From the NCBI RefSeq assembly GCF_026015625.1, contig NZ_JAPDVG010000001.1, positions 2,311,001 through 2,375,000 of the forward strand: 64,000 nt of DNA, written 5' to 3'. This document shows positions 49,721-59,221 of the stretch, piece after piece; the stretch's first letter is position 1; each line of letters opens with the position of its first letter. The notes under the pieces are model-generated. The model was given only the letters and a program-made list of their open reading frames with translations, had not been told where the DNA came from and made no database searches. The DNA comes from Segatella copri. Its GTDB lineage: Bacteria > Bacteroidota > Bacteroidia > Bacteroidales > Bacteroidaceae. A program made the position numbers and the translations under genes.

Positions 49721-50101
49721 ATGAAAGAAGTATTGATAGTAAGCATAGGCAGCTTCTTCGGGGGCGGCATGAGATATTGGATTTCAAAGATGGTGCAATC
49801 CTGCACGGTGATTGCCTTTCCTTTCGGAACGATGGCGGTGAATGTGGCGGGATGCCTCATCATCGGGTTCCTCTCGGGATTGAACTGGCGGGAAGGGGGA
49901 TGGATGTCGCCATCTGCCAAACTGCTGCTCACCACGGGATTCTGCGGAGGATTCACTACCTTCTCTACCTTTATGAGCGAGGGGGAAGGACTGATGAAGG
50001 AAGAGAATTATGTCTATATGATGCTCTATCTCTTCGGAAGTCTGGCGCTGGGACTTATCGCCGTTCTCGCCGGACATTATCTGGCGAAAATTATCGCATA
50101 A
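49721..50101 (+). CDS. crcB: fluoride ion channel CrcB (Fluc)
   Basis: The 126-residue protein has four membrane helices. The Fluc signatures are GSFFGGGMRYWIS (about residues 10-22), GTMAVNVAGCLIIGF (about residues 37-51, with the pore Asn) and TGFCGGFTTFSTF (about residues 72-84). It forms a dual-topology dimer that lets fluoride leave the cell. AGGAG lies 8 bp upstream. I see no fluoride riboswitch in the leader. Confidence 0.95.
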   Translation: MKEVLIVSIGSFFGGGMRYWISKMVQSCTVIAFPFGTMAVNVAGCLIIGFLSGLNWREGGWMSPSAKLLLTTGFCGGFTTFSTFMSEGEGLMKEENYVYMMLYLFGSLALGLIAVLAGHYLAKIIA

Positions 50102-50109
50102 AAGACTTC

Positions 50110-50179
50110 GGAGAACAGAAAGAAGAAGAGCCCGAATTGCCGAGAAAGAAGACCGGAGAATGGAAAGAAGAAGAGCCCG
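50110..50179 (+). repeat. 45-bp-spaced direct repeat after crcB
   Basis: GGAGAA followed by GAAAGAAGAAGAGCCCG occurs at 50110-50134 and again at 50155-50179. Confidence 0.6.
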
Positions 50180-50200
50180 GATTATCACATAAAATACTGA

Positions 50201-50250
50201 AGATAGTATTCCATCAAATGAAGAAACGATGAAAATACTATCTTTTTTAT
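50201..50250 (+). terminator. terminator after crcB
   Basis: AGATAGTATT (50201-50210) pairs with AATACTATCT (50234-50243), followed by a run of seven T. Confidence 0.75.
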
Positions 50251-50292
50251 TATTTTATATTTCCAAAATGCCTTAATTACGAAATTTATTCG

Positions 50293-50301
50293 TAAATTTG
50301 C
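50293..50301 (+). promoter_or_regulatory. -7 box upstream of the 50371 gene
   Basis: TAAATTTGC, 70 bp before the ATG at 50371. A second, imperfect box (TAATTTTTGC) at 50357-50366 would place the transcript start at the ATG. Confidence 0.4.
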
Positions 50302-50370
50302 AGAAATAATCTGCATTCGACAATTTGAAAGCAAGCTTTCATCATGCTCGTTTGCTTAATTTTTGCACCA

Positions 50371-50979
50371 ATGAATACATTAGATACAAACAATATAAAA
50401 TGGAGCGAGAATGTAATCATCGCTGATGCCGACTATATCGACCGAGTGGCTTTCGACCTGACGGTCAACTTCGAACGAATGATTAACCGTCGCATCCAAC
50501 CAGCCGATATGGCACAATGGGCAGTCTGCATTGCCCTTGACGGAGGTCTCAGAGAGGGTGAGCACGAGACACAGGTTGTGCTTATCCACGACAAGCAGTC
50601 GATGGCGATGAAGAACTTCCGCCCTGCCAACTATGAGAAGGATCTGAACGCTCAGGCTTTCAAGGATGATAAGCTCGGAGAGTTCATCATCTCTTCTTAT
50701 CCTACAGAGGAGAAGATGGTAGGCAAGGATGACTTCCTTGTAGATGTGGCACGCACCGTATGCAACGCCAAGGAGGTGAAGCGAGTGATGGTAATCCCAA
50801 ATTCTGAGGATGGAGATGCTTACGACCGACTCCGCGAGATACTCCGTAAGGTAGATGACGATGACAAGCGCATCACCCTCTTTGCCATGCAGCCCATGCC
50901 AGGCGGCAACTTCAGACAGGAGATTCTCGGATATTCGCTCATGAATGCCTTGGGAATCTCTGCAAATGAAATAAAATAA
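50371..50979 (+). CDS. conserved Bacteroidota protein (DUF6621-like)
   Basis: The start at 50371 (MNTLDTNNIK) gives 202 residues; an in-frame ATG at 50344 is less likely. There is no signal peptide or membrane helix. Segments such as ADMAQWAVCIALDGGLREGE and a C-terminal PMPGGNFRQEILGYSLMNAL are conserved in the family as I remember it, which often sits beside saccharopine dehydrogenase genes, as here (37 bp). The biochemical role is unknown. Confidence 0.65.
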   Translation: MNTLDTNNIKWSENVIIADADYIDRVAFDLTVNFERMINRRIQPADMAQWAVCIALDGGLREGEHETQVVLIHDKQSMAMKNFRPANYEKDLNAQAFKDDKLGEFIISSYPTEEKMVGKDDFLVDVARTVCNAKEVKRVMVIPNSEDGDAYDRLREILRKVDDDDKRITLFAMQPMPGGNFRQEILGYSLMNALGISANEIK

Positions 50980-51016
50980 ACATAAAAATAACAAACATAA
51001 AAAAACAAGATTATAA

Positions 51017-52258
51017 ATGAGTAGAGTACTTATGATAGGCGCAGGTGGCGTGGCTACCGTGGCTGCCTTCAAGATCGTCCAGAACCAGGACGTTTTCACC
51101 GAGTTTATGATTGCTAGCCGTCGCAAGGCAAAATGCGATAAACTGGTTAAGGATATCCATGCCAAGGGCTACAAGATGGATATTCAGACAGCTGAGGTGG
51201 ATGCCGACGACGTTGAGCAGTTGAAGGCTCTCTTCAATAGCTACAAGCCTGAGCTTGTCATCAACCTCGCTTTGCCTTACCAGGATCTCACTATCATGGA
51301 TGCCTGTCTGGCTTGCGGTTGCAACTACATGGATACCGCTAACTATGAGCCTAAGGACGAGGCTCACTTCGAGTACTCTTGGCAGTGGGCTTACAAGGAT
51401 AAGTTCGAGCAGGCAGGTCTGTGCGCTATCCTCGGCTGCGGCTTCGACCCAGGTGTATCTGGCATCTTCACCGCTTATGCAGCCAAGCATCACTTCGATG
51501 AGATTGAGGTGCTCGACATCGTGGATTGCAACGCCGGTAACCATCACAAGGCTTTCGCAACCAACTTCAACCCAGAAATCAATATCCGCGAAATTACCCA
51601 GAAGGGACTCTGGTATAAGGATGGCGAATGGATTGAAACCGACCCTCTCTCTATCCACAAGCCACTCACCTACCCTAACATCGGCCCTCGCGAGAGCTAT
51701 CTGATGCACCACGAGGAGTTGGAGAGCCTGGTGAAGAACTACCCTACCATCAAGGAGGCACGCTTCTGGATGACCTTCGGTCAGCAGTATCTCACCTACC
51801 TCGACTGCATCCAGAACCTCGGCATGAGCCGCATCGACGAAATCGAGTACGAGGCTCCATTGGCAGATGGTTCCGGCAAGACTGCCAAGGTGAAGATTGT
51901 TCCATTGCAGTTCCTCAAGGCCGTATTGCCTAACCCACAGGATCTCGGCGAGAACTATGATGGCGAAACATCCATCGGTTGCCGCATCCGTGGTAAGAAG
52001 GATGGCAAGGAGCGCACCTATTACGTTTATAACAACTGCAAGCACCAGGAGGCTTACAACGAAACCGGTATGCAGGGCGTAAGCTACACCACCGGTGTAC
52101 CAGCCATGATTGGTGCCATGATGTTCCTCAAGGGCATCTGGAAGAAACCAGGCGTATGGAACGTAGAGGAGTTCGACCCAGATCCATTCATGGAGCAGTT
52201 GAACAAGCAGGGATTGCCATGGCACGAGGTGTTTGATGGCGATTTGGAAATCGACTAA
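51017..52258 (+). CDS. saccharopine dehydrogenase-family protein, probable carboxynorspermidine synthase
   Basis: The 413-residue protein has the N-terminal NAD(P) site VLMIGAGGVATVAAFKI (about residues 4-20), ASRRKAKCDKLVKD and the family's CGFDPGVSGIFTAYAAKHHF (about residues 147-166). Close relatives in gut bacteria make carboxynorspermidine or carboxyspermidine, the alternative polyamine route. A lysine-pathway role is less likely. It lies between the DUF gene and recA on the same strand. Confidence 0.85.
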   Translation: MSRVLMIGAGGVATVAAFKIVQNQDVFTEFMIASRRKAKCDKLVKDIHAKGYKMDIQTAEVDADDVEQLKALFNSYKPELVINLALPYQDLTIMDACLACGCNYMDTANYEPKDEAHFEYSWQWAYKDKFEQAGLCAILGCGFDPGVSGIFTAYAAKHHFDEIEVLDIVDCNAGNHHKAFATNFNPEINIREITQKGLWYKDGEWIETDPLSIHKPLTYPNIGPRESYLMHHEELESLVKNYPTIKEARFWMTFGQQYLTYLDCIQNLGMSRIDEIEYEAPLADGSGKTAKVKIVPLQFLKAVLPNPQDLGENYDGETSIGCRIRGKKDGKERTYYVYNNCKHQEAYNETGMQGVSYTTGVPAMIGAMMFLKGIWKKPGVWNVEEFDPDPFMEQLNKQGLPWHEVFDGDLEID

Positions 52259-52279
52259 ACTTTAAATTAAAATAAGAAT

Positions 52280-53311
52280 ATGGCAAAAGAAATGCAAGAG
52301 GGAAAATTGAATCCCAATGAAGGCAAGCTGAAAGCTCTTCAGGCAGCCATGGCTAAGATAGAAAAGGACTTCGGTAAGGGCTCTATCATGAAACTCGGAG
52401 ATGAGCACGTTGAGAATATCGAAGTTATCCCTACAGGCAGTATCGCTCTCGACAATGCACTGGGCGTAGGCGGTTATCCCAAGGGACGTATCATCGAGAT
52501 TTACGGTCCGGAATCTTCCGGTAAAACAACATTGGCTATCCATGCCATCGCAGAGGCTCAGAAGGCTGGCGGTATCGCAGCTTTCATTGATGCAGAGCAC
52601 GCTTTCGACCGTTTCTATGCGGCTAAATTGGGCGTTGATGTTGATAACTTGTGGATTTCACAACCAGATAATGGTGAGCAGGCATTGCAGATTGCAGACC
52701 AGCTGATCAGTTCTGCTGCTGTAGACATCGTAGTTGTTGACTCTGTAGCCGCCTTGACTCCTAAGAAGGAAATCGAAGGCGATATGGGTGACAATGTGGT
52801 AGGTCTTCAGGCTCGACTGATGAGTCAGGCTCTCCGCAAGCTCACTTCTACCATCAGCAAGACCAACACTACCTGCATCTTCATCAACCAGTTGCGCGAG
52901 AAGATTGGTGTAATGTTCGGTAACCCAGAGACAACCACCGGTGGTAATGCATTGAAGTTCTATGCATCAGTGCGTTTGGATATCCGCAAGGCAACAGCCA
53001 TCAAGGATGGCGATGAGGTAGTAGGTAATCTGGTTCGCGTAAAGGTAGTAAAGAACAAGGTGGCTCCTCCTTTCCGCAAGGCTGAGTTCGACATCATGTT
53101 TGGCGAAGGCATCAGCCGTGCCGGTGAGGTATTCGGTCTGGCTGTAGCCAACAATATCATCGAAAAGAGCGGCAGCTGGTATAGCTATGGCGGTTCTAAA
53201 CTCGGACAGGGTGCCGATGCCTGCAAGGCATTGCTCAAGGATAACCCTGAACTTCTCGATGAACTGGAAGCTAAGGTTCGCGAAGCACTTGCTGCTAAGG
53301 AACAGAAATAA
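52280..53311 (+). CDS. recA: recombinase RecA
   Basis: The 343-residue protein has the Walker [10 protein letters not shown] (about residues 76-84), [20 protein letters not shown] (about residues 152-171, Walker B and L1) and [20 protein letters not shown] (about residues 207-226, L2). It forms the strand-exchange filament and activates the SOS response. The 21-bp gap to the upstream gene suggests read-through or co-transcription. A hairpin terminator follows at 53385-53442. Confidence 0.97.
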   Translation: MAKEMQEGKLNPNEGKLKALQAAMAKIEKDFGKGSIMKLGDEHVENIEVIPTGSIALDNALGVGGYPKGRIIEIYGPESSGKTTLAIHAIAEAQKAGGIAAFIDAEHAFDRFYAAKLGVDVDNLWISQPDNGEQALQIADQLISSAAVDIVVVDSVAALTPKKEIEGDMGDNVVGLQARLMSQALRKLTSTISKTNTTCIFINQLREKIGVMFGNPETTTGGNALKFYASVRLDIRKATAIKDGDEVVGNLVRVKVVKNKVAPPFRKAEFDIMFGEGISRAGEVFGLAVANNIIEKSGSWYSYGGSKLGQGADACKALLKDNPELLDELEAKVREALAAKEQK

Positions 53312-53384
53312 AGCCAGATAAGGTTTCACACCTTATTATATATAGGAGCTTTATCTGAAAAGAAAGATTTCTCAATCATATTAC

Positions 53385-53442
53385 AGGAATCAAGATAGGG
53401 AGAATGCGACATTTTATCGCCTCACATATCTTGATTCCTTTT
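53385..53442 (+). terminator. recA terminator
   Basis: AGGAATCAAGATA (53385-53397) pairs with TATCTTGATTCCT (53427-53439), then TTT. The remaining bases up to 53642 hold no recognised gene or CIRCE element. Confidence 0.8.
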
Positions 53443-53642
53443 ATTTTGTCAGCATTATCTGACACCTTGTCAGCTACTTTAAGTCTTACAATCCCTTGGC
53501 ACATGCTTTGTTATGACGGAAAGCGTGAACGCTGAATAGAGAGGTTCCCGACAGATGCATATCTTCGGCAGACTTCCATTAGCCAGCAGTTCATGAGATA
53601 AATAACATATTAATAACGATAAAAATAAAAAAAGATATAATT

Positions 53643-55538
53643 ATGGGAAAAGTAATTGGAATTGACTTGGGTACCACAAACAGTTGTGTTGCCGTTTTCG
53701 AAGGTAGCGAACCAGTTGTAATCGCTAACAGTGAAGGTAAGCGTACTACTCCATCAGTAGTAGGTTTCGTTAAGGATGGTGACCGCAAGGTAGGTGATCC
53801 TGCTAAGCGTCAGGCCATCACAAACCCTAAGAACACTGTATATTCTATCAAGCGTTTCATGGGTGAGACATACGCTCAGAGCCAGAAAGAGGCTGAGGCA
53901 ATGCCTTACACAGTAGTAAACGAGGGTGGTTATCCACGTGTTGAAATCGAGGGTCGTAAATATACTCCACAGGAGATTTCTGCAATGGTTCTCCAGAAGA
54001 TGAAGAAGACTGCAGAGGATTATCTCGGACAGGAGGTTACAGATGCTGTTATCACAGTTCCTGCTTACTTCTCTGACTCTCAGCGTCAGGCAACTAAGGA
54101 GGCAGGTCAGATTGCAGGTTTGAACGTTCAGCGTATCGTAAATGAGCCTACAGCCGCAGCTTTGGCTTATGGTGTTGACAAGGCTAACAAGGATATGAAG
54201 ATTGCCGTATTCGACTTGGGTGGTGGTACATTCGATATCTCTATCCTGGAGTTCGGTGGCGGCGTATTCGAGGTACTTTCTACCAATGGTGATACTCACC
54301 TGGGTGGTGATGACTTCGACCAGGTAATCATCAACTGGTTGGCTGATGGCTTCAAGGCAGAGGAAGGCGTAGATCTCTGCAAGGACCCTATGGCTATGCA
54401 GCGTTTGAAGGAAGCAGCTGAGAAGGCTAAGATTGAGTTGTCAAGCTCTACATCTACCGAAATCAACTTGCCATACATCACAGCCGTTGACGGTATGCCA
54501 AAGCACTTGGTTAAGACTTTGACCCGTGCACAGTTCGAGCAGTTGGCTCACAACCTGATTCAGGCTTGTCTCGTACCTTGCCAGAATGCCGTTCGTGACG
54601 CTAAGCTCTCTACATCAGATATCGACGAGGTTATCCTGGTTGGTGGTTCAAGCCGTATCCCAGCCGTTCAGACACTCGTTAAGAACTACTTCGGCAAGGA
54701 GCCTTCTAAGGGTGTTAACCCAGATGAGGTTGTTGCAGTAGGTGCAGCTATCCAGGGTGCCATCCTGAACAAGGAAGAGGGTGTTGGTGACATCGTATTG
54801 CTCGACGTTACTCCATTGACTCTCGGTATCGAGACTATGGGTGGTGTGATGACTAAGCTCATCGATGCCAATACAACTATCCCTTGCAAGAAGAGCGAGG
54901 TATTCTCTACAGCAGCTGATAACCAGACAGAGGTTACCATCCACGTATTGCAGGGTGAGCGTCCAATGGCAGCTCAGAACAAGAGCATCGGCCAGTTCAA
55001 CCTGACAGGTATCGCTCCAGCTCGCCGTGGTGTTCCTCAGATTGAGGTTACCTTCGATATCGATGCCAACGGTATCTTGAACGTATCAGCTAAGGATAAG
55101 GCTACCGGTAAGGAGCAGAGCATCCGCATCGAGGCTTCATCTGGCTTGAGCGAGGACGAGATCAACCGCATGAAGGCTGAGGCAGAGCAGAACGCTGCTG
55201 CTGATAAGGCTGAGCGCGAGAAGATTGACAAGATGAACCAGGCTGACAGCATGATCTTCACCACCGAGAACTTCCTGAAGGATAACGGTGATAAGATTCC
55301 TGCAGACAAGAAGCCAGGTATCGAGCAGGCATTGCAGCAGTTGAAGGATGCTCACAAGGCTGGTGATGTTGCAGCTATCGATTCAGCTATCAACAACTTG
55401 AACACCGTAATGCAGGCTGCTTCTCAGCAGATGTATCAGGGCGGCCAGCAGGCAGGTCCTCAGGGTGGTCAGCAGGCACAGGGCGGCAATGATGGCGCTC
55501 AGGATGTTCAGGATGCAGACTTCGAGGAAGTTAAGTAA
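53643..55538 (+). CDS. dnaK: molecular chaperone DnaK (Hsp70)
   Basis: The 631-residue protein has the standard Hsp70 signatures: [17 protein letters not shown] (about residues 5-21), [17 protein letters not shown] (about 192-208) and [17 protein letters not shown] (about 330-346). A substrate-binding domain and a helical lid follow, with a Gly/Gln-rich C-terminal tail ending [11 protein letters not shown]. Upstream no CIRCE repeat is seen. It folds new and damaged proteins with DnaJ and GrpE, which are not next to it here. Confidence 0.97.
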   Translation: MGKVIGIDLGTTNSCVAVFEGSEPVVIANSEGKRTTPSVVGFVKDGDRKVGDPAKRQAITNPKNTVYSIKRFMGETYAQSQKEAEAMPYTVVNEGGYPRVEIEGRKYTPQEISAMVLQKMKKTAEDYLGQEVTDAVITVPAYFSDSQRQATKEAGQIAGLNVQRIVNEPTAAALAYGVDKANKDMKIAVFDLGGGTFDISILEFGGGVFEVLSTNGDTHLGGDDFDQVIINWLADGFKAEEGVDLCKDPMAMQRLKEAAEKAKIELSSSTSTEINLPYITAVDGMPKHLVKTLTRAQFEQLAHNLIQACLVPCQNAVRDAKLSTSDIDEVILVGGSSRIPAVQTLVKNYFGKEPSKGVNPDEVVAVGAAIQGAILNKEEGVGDIVLLDVTPLTLGIETMGGVMTKLIDANTTIPCKKSEVFSTAADNQTEVTIHVLQGERPMAAQNKSIGQFNLTGIAPARRGVPQIEVTFDIDANGILNVSAKDKATGKEQSIRIEASSGLSEDEINRMKAEAEQNAAADKAEREKIDKMNQADSMIFTTENFLKDNGDKIPADKKPGIEQALQQLKDAHKAGDVAAIDSAINNLNTVMQAASQQMYQGGQQAGPQGGQQAQGGNDGAQDVQDADFEEVK

Positions 55539-55557
55539 TACAGACTAATATTATAAT

Positions 55558-55602
55558 AAAGGCGTACAATGCTCAGAAATGGCTTTTGTACGCCTTTTTT
55601 GT
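55558..55602 (+). terminator. dnaK terminator
   Basis: AAAGGCGTACAA (55558-55569) pairs with TTGTACGCCTTT (from 55586), followed by T6. Confidence 0.85.
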
Positions 55603-55630
55603 TTCATTATGATTTTTTATATCCCAATAG

Positions 55631-55663
55631 TTTGCTAATTCACTGAAAATTATATATATTTGC
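55631..55663 (+). promoter_or_regulatory. promoter of the HAD gene
   Basis: TTTG (55631-55634), 20 bp, TATATTTGC (55655-55663): an ideal Bacteroidota promoter 73 bp before the ATG. Confidence 0.7.
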
Positions 55664-55736
55664 AAATTAAGGGGGAAAAACATCCCCGAAAGAGATAGAC
55701 AGTTTAGGGTAAATATAACAGAAAGGAGAACGAGAT

Positions 55737-56591
55737 ATGGCAAAGAAGAGACCACAGGTAGCGCTGGTTTATGATTTCGACGGCACACTGTCGCCTGGCA
55801 ATATGCAGGAGTTTGGATTCATACAGGCTACAGGCAAGACAAAAGACGAGTTCTGGGAGAAAAACAGAAAGTTTGCAGAGGGTAAGGATGCCAACGGCAT
55901 TTTGACCTATATGTATCTGATGCTCGACGAAGCCAAGAAGAACAATATCTCGCTCACCCGGGAATCTTTTCAGAAATTCGGCAAGGATGTAGAACTGTTC
56001 CGCGGCGTAAAACAATGGTTTTCGTTCGTGAATGAATATGGCAACAGTATCGGACTGGACGTAAAGCACTACATCAACTCCTCGGGACTGAAGGAAATGA
56101 TAGAGGGCACACCTATCGCCCACGAATTTGAGAATATCTACGCCTGCTCCTTTCTCTACAACAAGGAGGGAATCGCCTATTGGCCAGCCGTAGCCGTAGA
56201 CTATACTACCAAGACGCAATTCCTCTTCAAAATCAACAAGGGTATCAAACAGGTGAGCGACAACAGAAGAGTGAACCAGTATATCCCCGACGAAAAGCGC
56301 CCTATCCCTTTCCCCCGAATGATATACTTCGGAGATGGAGAAACCGATGTGCCTTGCATGAAGATGGTAAAGGAACATGGCGGCCACTCGATTGCGGTAT
56401 ATGATAACGAGGATAAACAGAAGACTGCCTGCCAGCTTGTCAAGGAGGGACGGGTAAACTTCATGTGCTCTGCCAACTACAGCAAAGGAAGCGTGATGAA
56501 TATCATCGTAAAGAGGATATTGGATAAAATCAAAGCCGACTTTGAATTCGACCGTCTGATAGAGCTGAACCAGAAGAAGGCATGGAAGTGA
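55737..56591 (+). CDS. HAD-superfamily phosphatase-like hydrolase
   Basis: The 284-residue protein has motif I YDFDGTLSPG (nucleophile Asp, about residue 13), motif II NSSGLKE (about residue 114) and motif IV GDGETDVPCM (about residues 200-209). This is the phosphoserine-phosphatase-like layout, with a larger cap (about residues 25-95). The substrate is unknown. It has an AAAGGAG ribosome binding site and its own promoter. Confidence 0.85.
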   Translation: MAKKRPQVALVYDFDGTLSPGNMQEFGFIQATGKTKDEFWEKNRKFAEGKDANGILTYMYLMLDEAKKNNISLTRESFQKFGKDVELFRGVKQWFSFVNEYGNSIGLDVKHYINSSGLKEMIEGTPIAHEFENIYACSFLYNKEGIAYWPAVAVDYTTKTQFLFKINKGIKQVSDNRRVNQYIPDEKRPIPFPRMIYFGDGETDVPCMKMVKEHGGHSIAVYDNEDKQKTACQLVKEGRVNFMCSANYSKGSVMNIIVKRILDKIKADFEFDRLIELNQKKAWK

Positions 56592-56682
56592 TTTAAAGTA
56601 AAAGGGTAAAAAGGTAAAAAAGTAAAAAGGGCAAGAAAGTAAAGGGATAAAGGGACTCTTTTGTGAATTCCTTGAAACTTTT

Positions 56683-56715
56683 CTTGGTTTTATCGAGGAT
56701 TATGCTTAATTTTGC
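56683..56715 (+). promoter_or_regulatory. promoter of the 56746 gene
   Basis: CTTG at 56683-56686, 20 bp, TAATTTTGC at 56707-56715. Confidence 0.6.
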
Positions 56716-56745
56716 ACGCAAAAATAATAATATCAAATCATATTA

Positions 56746-57105
56746 ATGGGAAGAAACAAATACTCAGCAGGAGAAATCAAGGAAATCGGCAAGTTGCTGC
56801 GACTCAAAAACGCAGGCAACCGTTTACAACAGAAAATGATACGCCACGACCTTCGTGTGGATTATGAATTCAATATCTCTGACTTCAATGAGCCTGGCAA
56901 GGCTTTCGGAGAAGAGGAGTTGCAGGCAGCCATCAAGCGTGGCGCCATTCAGATTCTCGACGATGCCACCATTGAAGCAATGAAGGCAAAACGTGCCCGA
57001 GATAAGGCTCGCGATGAGGCAGAGAGACAGAAGGAAGCCGTAGCCAGCGGTGAACAGACCGACTGGCAGGAGGCTATGAAGGAGTGGAATGAGTATTATA
57101 AATAA
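56746..57105 (+). CDS. conserved hypothetical protein (basic, helical)
   Basis: The 119-residue protein starts MGRNKYSAGEIKEIGKLLRL and is rich in Lys, Arg and Glu. The C-terminal third (about residues 80-110) is a strongly charged helix or coiled coil. It has no signal peptide or membrane segment. The basic start could bind nucleic acid, but nothing proves it. It is followed by 7-bp repeats and the cyclophilin gene. Confidence 0.7.
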   Translation: MGRNKYSAGEIKEIGKLLRLKNAGNRLQQKMIRHDLRVDYEFNISDFNEPGKAFGEEELQAAIKRGAIQILDDATIEAMKAKRARDKARDEAERQKEAVASGEQTDWQEAMKEWNEYYK

Positions 57106-57107
57106 TT

Positions 57108-57229
57108 TTGAATGTTGATTGTTAAATGTTGAATGTTGAATTGCACAATGGGCTATGCTAGCCAAAAGCAAGATATAACTCAACACTCAACATTCATCAC
57201 TCAACATTCAACACTCAACATTCAACATT
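57108..57229. repeat. 7-bp tandem repeats in inverted blocks
   Basis: Five units of TTGAATG type (57108-57142) face seven units of CAACATT/CAACACT type (57181-57229). The blocks are complementary and could form a long stem-loop with a 38-nt loop between the two genes. Confidence 0.75.
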
Positions 57230-57242
57230 TAATTAAACGATT

Positions 57243-57989
57243 ATGGCAAAAGTATTGATAAAGACATCAGAGGGCGACATCAAGGTGCGCCTCTACGACG
57301 AGACACCTCAGCATCGTGACAACTTCTTGAAGTTGGCAAAGGAGGGATATTTCGATGGCACTCTCTTCCATCGTGTCATCAAGGATTTTATGATTCAAGG
57401 CGGCGATCCAGACAGCAAAGGCGCTCCTAAAGGCAAGATGCTGGGCACAGGTGGTCCTGACTATACCATCCCTGCCGAGTTCGTTTATCCACAACTTTTC
57501 CACAAGCGTGGTGCCTTGAGCGCAGCCCGTTTGGGAGATGAGGTAAACCCAGAACGAGAGAGCAGCGGTAGCCAGTTCTATATTGTATGGGGAAAGACCT
57601 ATAAGCAGAATGAACTGAAACAGATGGAGAAGCAGATGGGCATGCAGATGGAGCAGAACATCTTCAACCAGCTTGCCAAGGAGCATCATGATGAAATTAT
57701 GAACTTCCGCCGCAACCGCGACCGTGAAGGTCTGATGAAACTCCAGGATGAGCTGGTGGATGAAACCAAGAAGCGCTGCAAGGAGCAGGGCTATCCTAAG
57801 TTTACCGAGGAGCAGCAGAAGGCTTACACTGAAGTAGGCGGAACACCTTTCCTCGATAACCAATACACCGTTTTCGGTGAAGTGGAGGAAGGACTTGACA
57901 TCGTAGAGAAGATTCAGAACTGCGAAACATTGCGTGGCGATCGCCCAAAAGAGGATGTTTCTATGCAGATTTCAGTCATCGAGGAATAA
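57243..57989 (+). CDS. cyclophilin-type peptidyl-prolyl isomerase
   Basis: The 248-residue protein has the cyclophilin core: TLFHRVIKDFMIQGGDP (about residues 40-56, with the catalytic Arg) and SSGSQFYIVWG (about residues 102-112). An insertion of about 80 charged helical residues (115-195) splits the domain before the conserved FGEVEEGLDIVEKIQ. No signal peptide is visible, so it is cytosolic. Insertions of this kind are common in cyclophilins of this phylum. Confidence 0.92.
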   Translation: MAKVLIKTSEGDIKVRLYDETPQHRDNFLKLAKEGYFDGTLFHRVIKDFMIQGGDPDSKGAPKGKMLGTGGPDYTIPAEFVYPQLFHKRGALSAARLGDEVNPERESSGSQFYIVWGKTYKQNELKQMEKQMGMQMEQNIFNQLAKEHHDEIMNFRRNRDREGLMKLQDELVDETKKRCKEQGYPKFTEEQQKAYTEVGGTPFLDNQYTVFGEVEEGLDIVEKIQNCETLRGDRPKEDVSMQISVIEE

Positions 57990-58005
57990 GAAATCTCCAA
58001 AACGC

Positions 58006-58116
58006 TCCGCCGGACAGTAAATCCGGCGGAACGCCTAATAAAAACCTAAATAAATATTATATAACTGAACTTTCAGGGCGTATGGGATGTGACTTATGAC
58101 ACACCCTCTTTTTATC
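58006..58116. terminator. hairpins between the cyclophilin and EamA genes
   Basis: TCCGCCGGA (58006-58014) pairs with TCCGGCGGA (58022-58030). A second hairpin (about 58089-58111, GGG..GTG/CACACCC) is followed by TTTTT. They probably end both convergent transcripts. Confidence 0.6.
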
Positions 58117-58132
58117 CCTCCTTCGTCATTTT

Positions 58133-59029
58133 TTATTCCGCCTTCGTCATTCTATCCGCAATATACATACCTGCCAGAATGCAGCAGGCACCTGCAAGGA
58201 AGTAAGGAGTAATCTTTTCGTTTAATACCAGAGAGGCGAAAATCATTGTGGTGATAGGATTGAAATAAACCCAGTTGGTAGCTTTCACGGCACCCAACTT
58301 AGAGATACACCAGTTCCAGGTAAGGAAACATATCATGGATGCCAAACAGCCCAGGAACAAGAGATTACCCACCACCTGAGGCTTCATAAACACATCCCAT
58401 GCCGGCCAACCAGGGATAATAAGATAATAAGGCAAGATGGTAAGCACACCGTAGAAGAAGACCTTGCGGGTAATAAAAGCTGCGCCATAATCGCCCGATA
58501 CCGATTTCATCAGGAGCGAATAGACAGCCCAGCTCATACATGCCGTAAACGCCAAGGCATCGCCTACAGGCGACAGATGCAGCACGAATCTGCCATTCAG
58601 CACCACGATAATCATACCTACAAAAGCAAGCAGAGAGCCCAGCAGCTGTATCATGTTGATGCGCGAAGAATGGCGATAAACCAGACGAACCAGCAAGGTA
58701 GCAAAGAGCGGACAGGAGCATACGATGAGCGAAGTATTGGTTGTTGTGGTATAATTCATCGCCTCGTTCTCGCTCAGGAAATAGAGTGAACCGCCCGTAA
58801 TGCCCAGCATCGCCATTTTAAACTCATCCTTCCAGCTATCAGCAAACATCCGCTTATGATTCACCATCAGCATCATCATGTATGCGATACTGAAACGGAG
58901 CGTAAAGATCTGTGCTGGTGAAAGTCCGTTCAGCATAAGCACCTTGGTAGATACAAAGGTGGTTCCCCAGATGGCTACGGTGACAAAAGCCACAAGATGA
59001 TATAATAAATTACTATTATTCTGTTTCAT
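58133..59029 (-). CDS. EamA/DMT-family transporter
   Basis: The start at 59029 (MKQNNSNLLY) gives 298 residues with ten membrane helices, two EamA repeats. The first repeat starts VAIWGTTFVSTKVLMLNGL and the second ALAFTACMSWAVYSLLM. Members export amino acids or other metabolites; the substrate is not readable from sequence. The promoter at 59059-59091 lies downstream of the longer frame's start at 59143, which rules that out. Confidence 0.9.
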   Translation of the reverse strand: MKQNNSNLLYHLVAFVTVAIWGTTFVSTKVLMLNGLSPAQIFTLRFSIAYMMMLMVNHKRMFADSWKDEFKMAMLGITGGSLYFLSENEAMNYTTTTNTSLIVCSCPLFATLLVRLVYRHSSRINMIQLLGSLLAFVGMIIVVLNGRFVLHLSPVGDALAFTACMSWAVYSLLMKSVSGDYGAAFITRKVFFYGVLTILPYYLIIPGWPAWDVFMKPQVVGNLLFLGCLASMICFLTWNWCISKLGAVKATNWVYFNPITTMIFASLVLNEKITPYFLAGACCILAGMYIADRMTKAE

Positions 59030-59058
59030 TCTATTTTCCTGATTTTTGAAATTATGCT

Positions 59059-59091
59059 GCAAAATTATAACTTTTATTCGAAATGAGCAAA
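59059..59091 (-). promoter_or_regulatory. promoter of the EamA gene
   Basis: On the minus strand TTTG (59088-59091), 20 bp, TAATTTTGC (59059-59067), ending 29 bp before the ATG. Confidence 0.7.
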
Positions 59092-59145
59092 TTGTAAGCA
59101 AGAAAAGCAGAAAAAGACAATAAAAAGAGCGAAATTGGAACAAAA

Positions 59146-59192
59146 GAAAAAGTCTTAGGAGTAAGTGCAGGTAAGACTTCTCCTAAGACCTT
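59146..59192. terminator. terminator after the GH16 gene
   Basis: GTCTTAGGAG (59152-59161) pairs with CTCCTAAGAC (59180-59189). On the minus strand it is followed by a T-rich run, so it ends the GH16 operon. Confidence 0.75.
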
Positions 59193-59221
59193 ATTATTTA
59201 TATAGTTAAAAAAATCAAGCC

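Noticed and set aside
49777..50232. Second long frame overlapping crcB
   Set aside because: It is a shadow of crcB in another frame, extended by the 45-bp repeat; the protein has no features.
51011..52225. Long minus-strand frame opposite the saccharopine dehydrogenase gene
   Set aside because: It is an antisense shadow produced by codon bias, with no conserved motifs.
53443..53642. CIRCE heat-shock operator before dnaK
   Set aside because: No TTAGCACTC / GAGTGCTAA pair is present. Short CTGACA/TTGTCAG repeats at about 53459-53473 are too weak to call.
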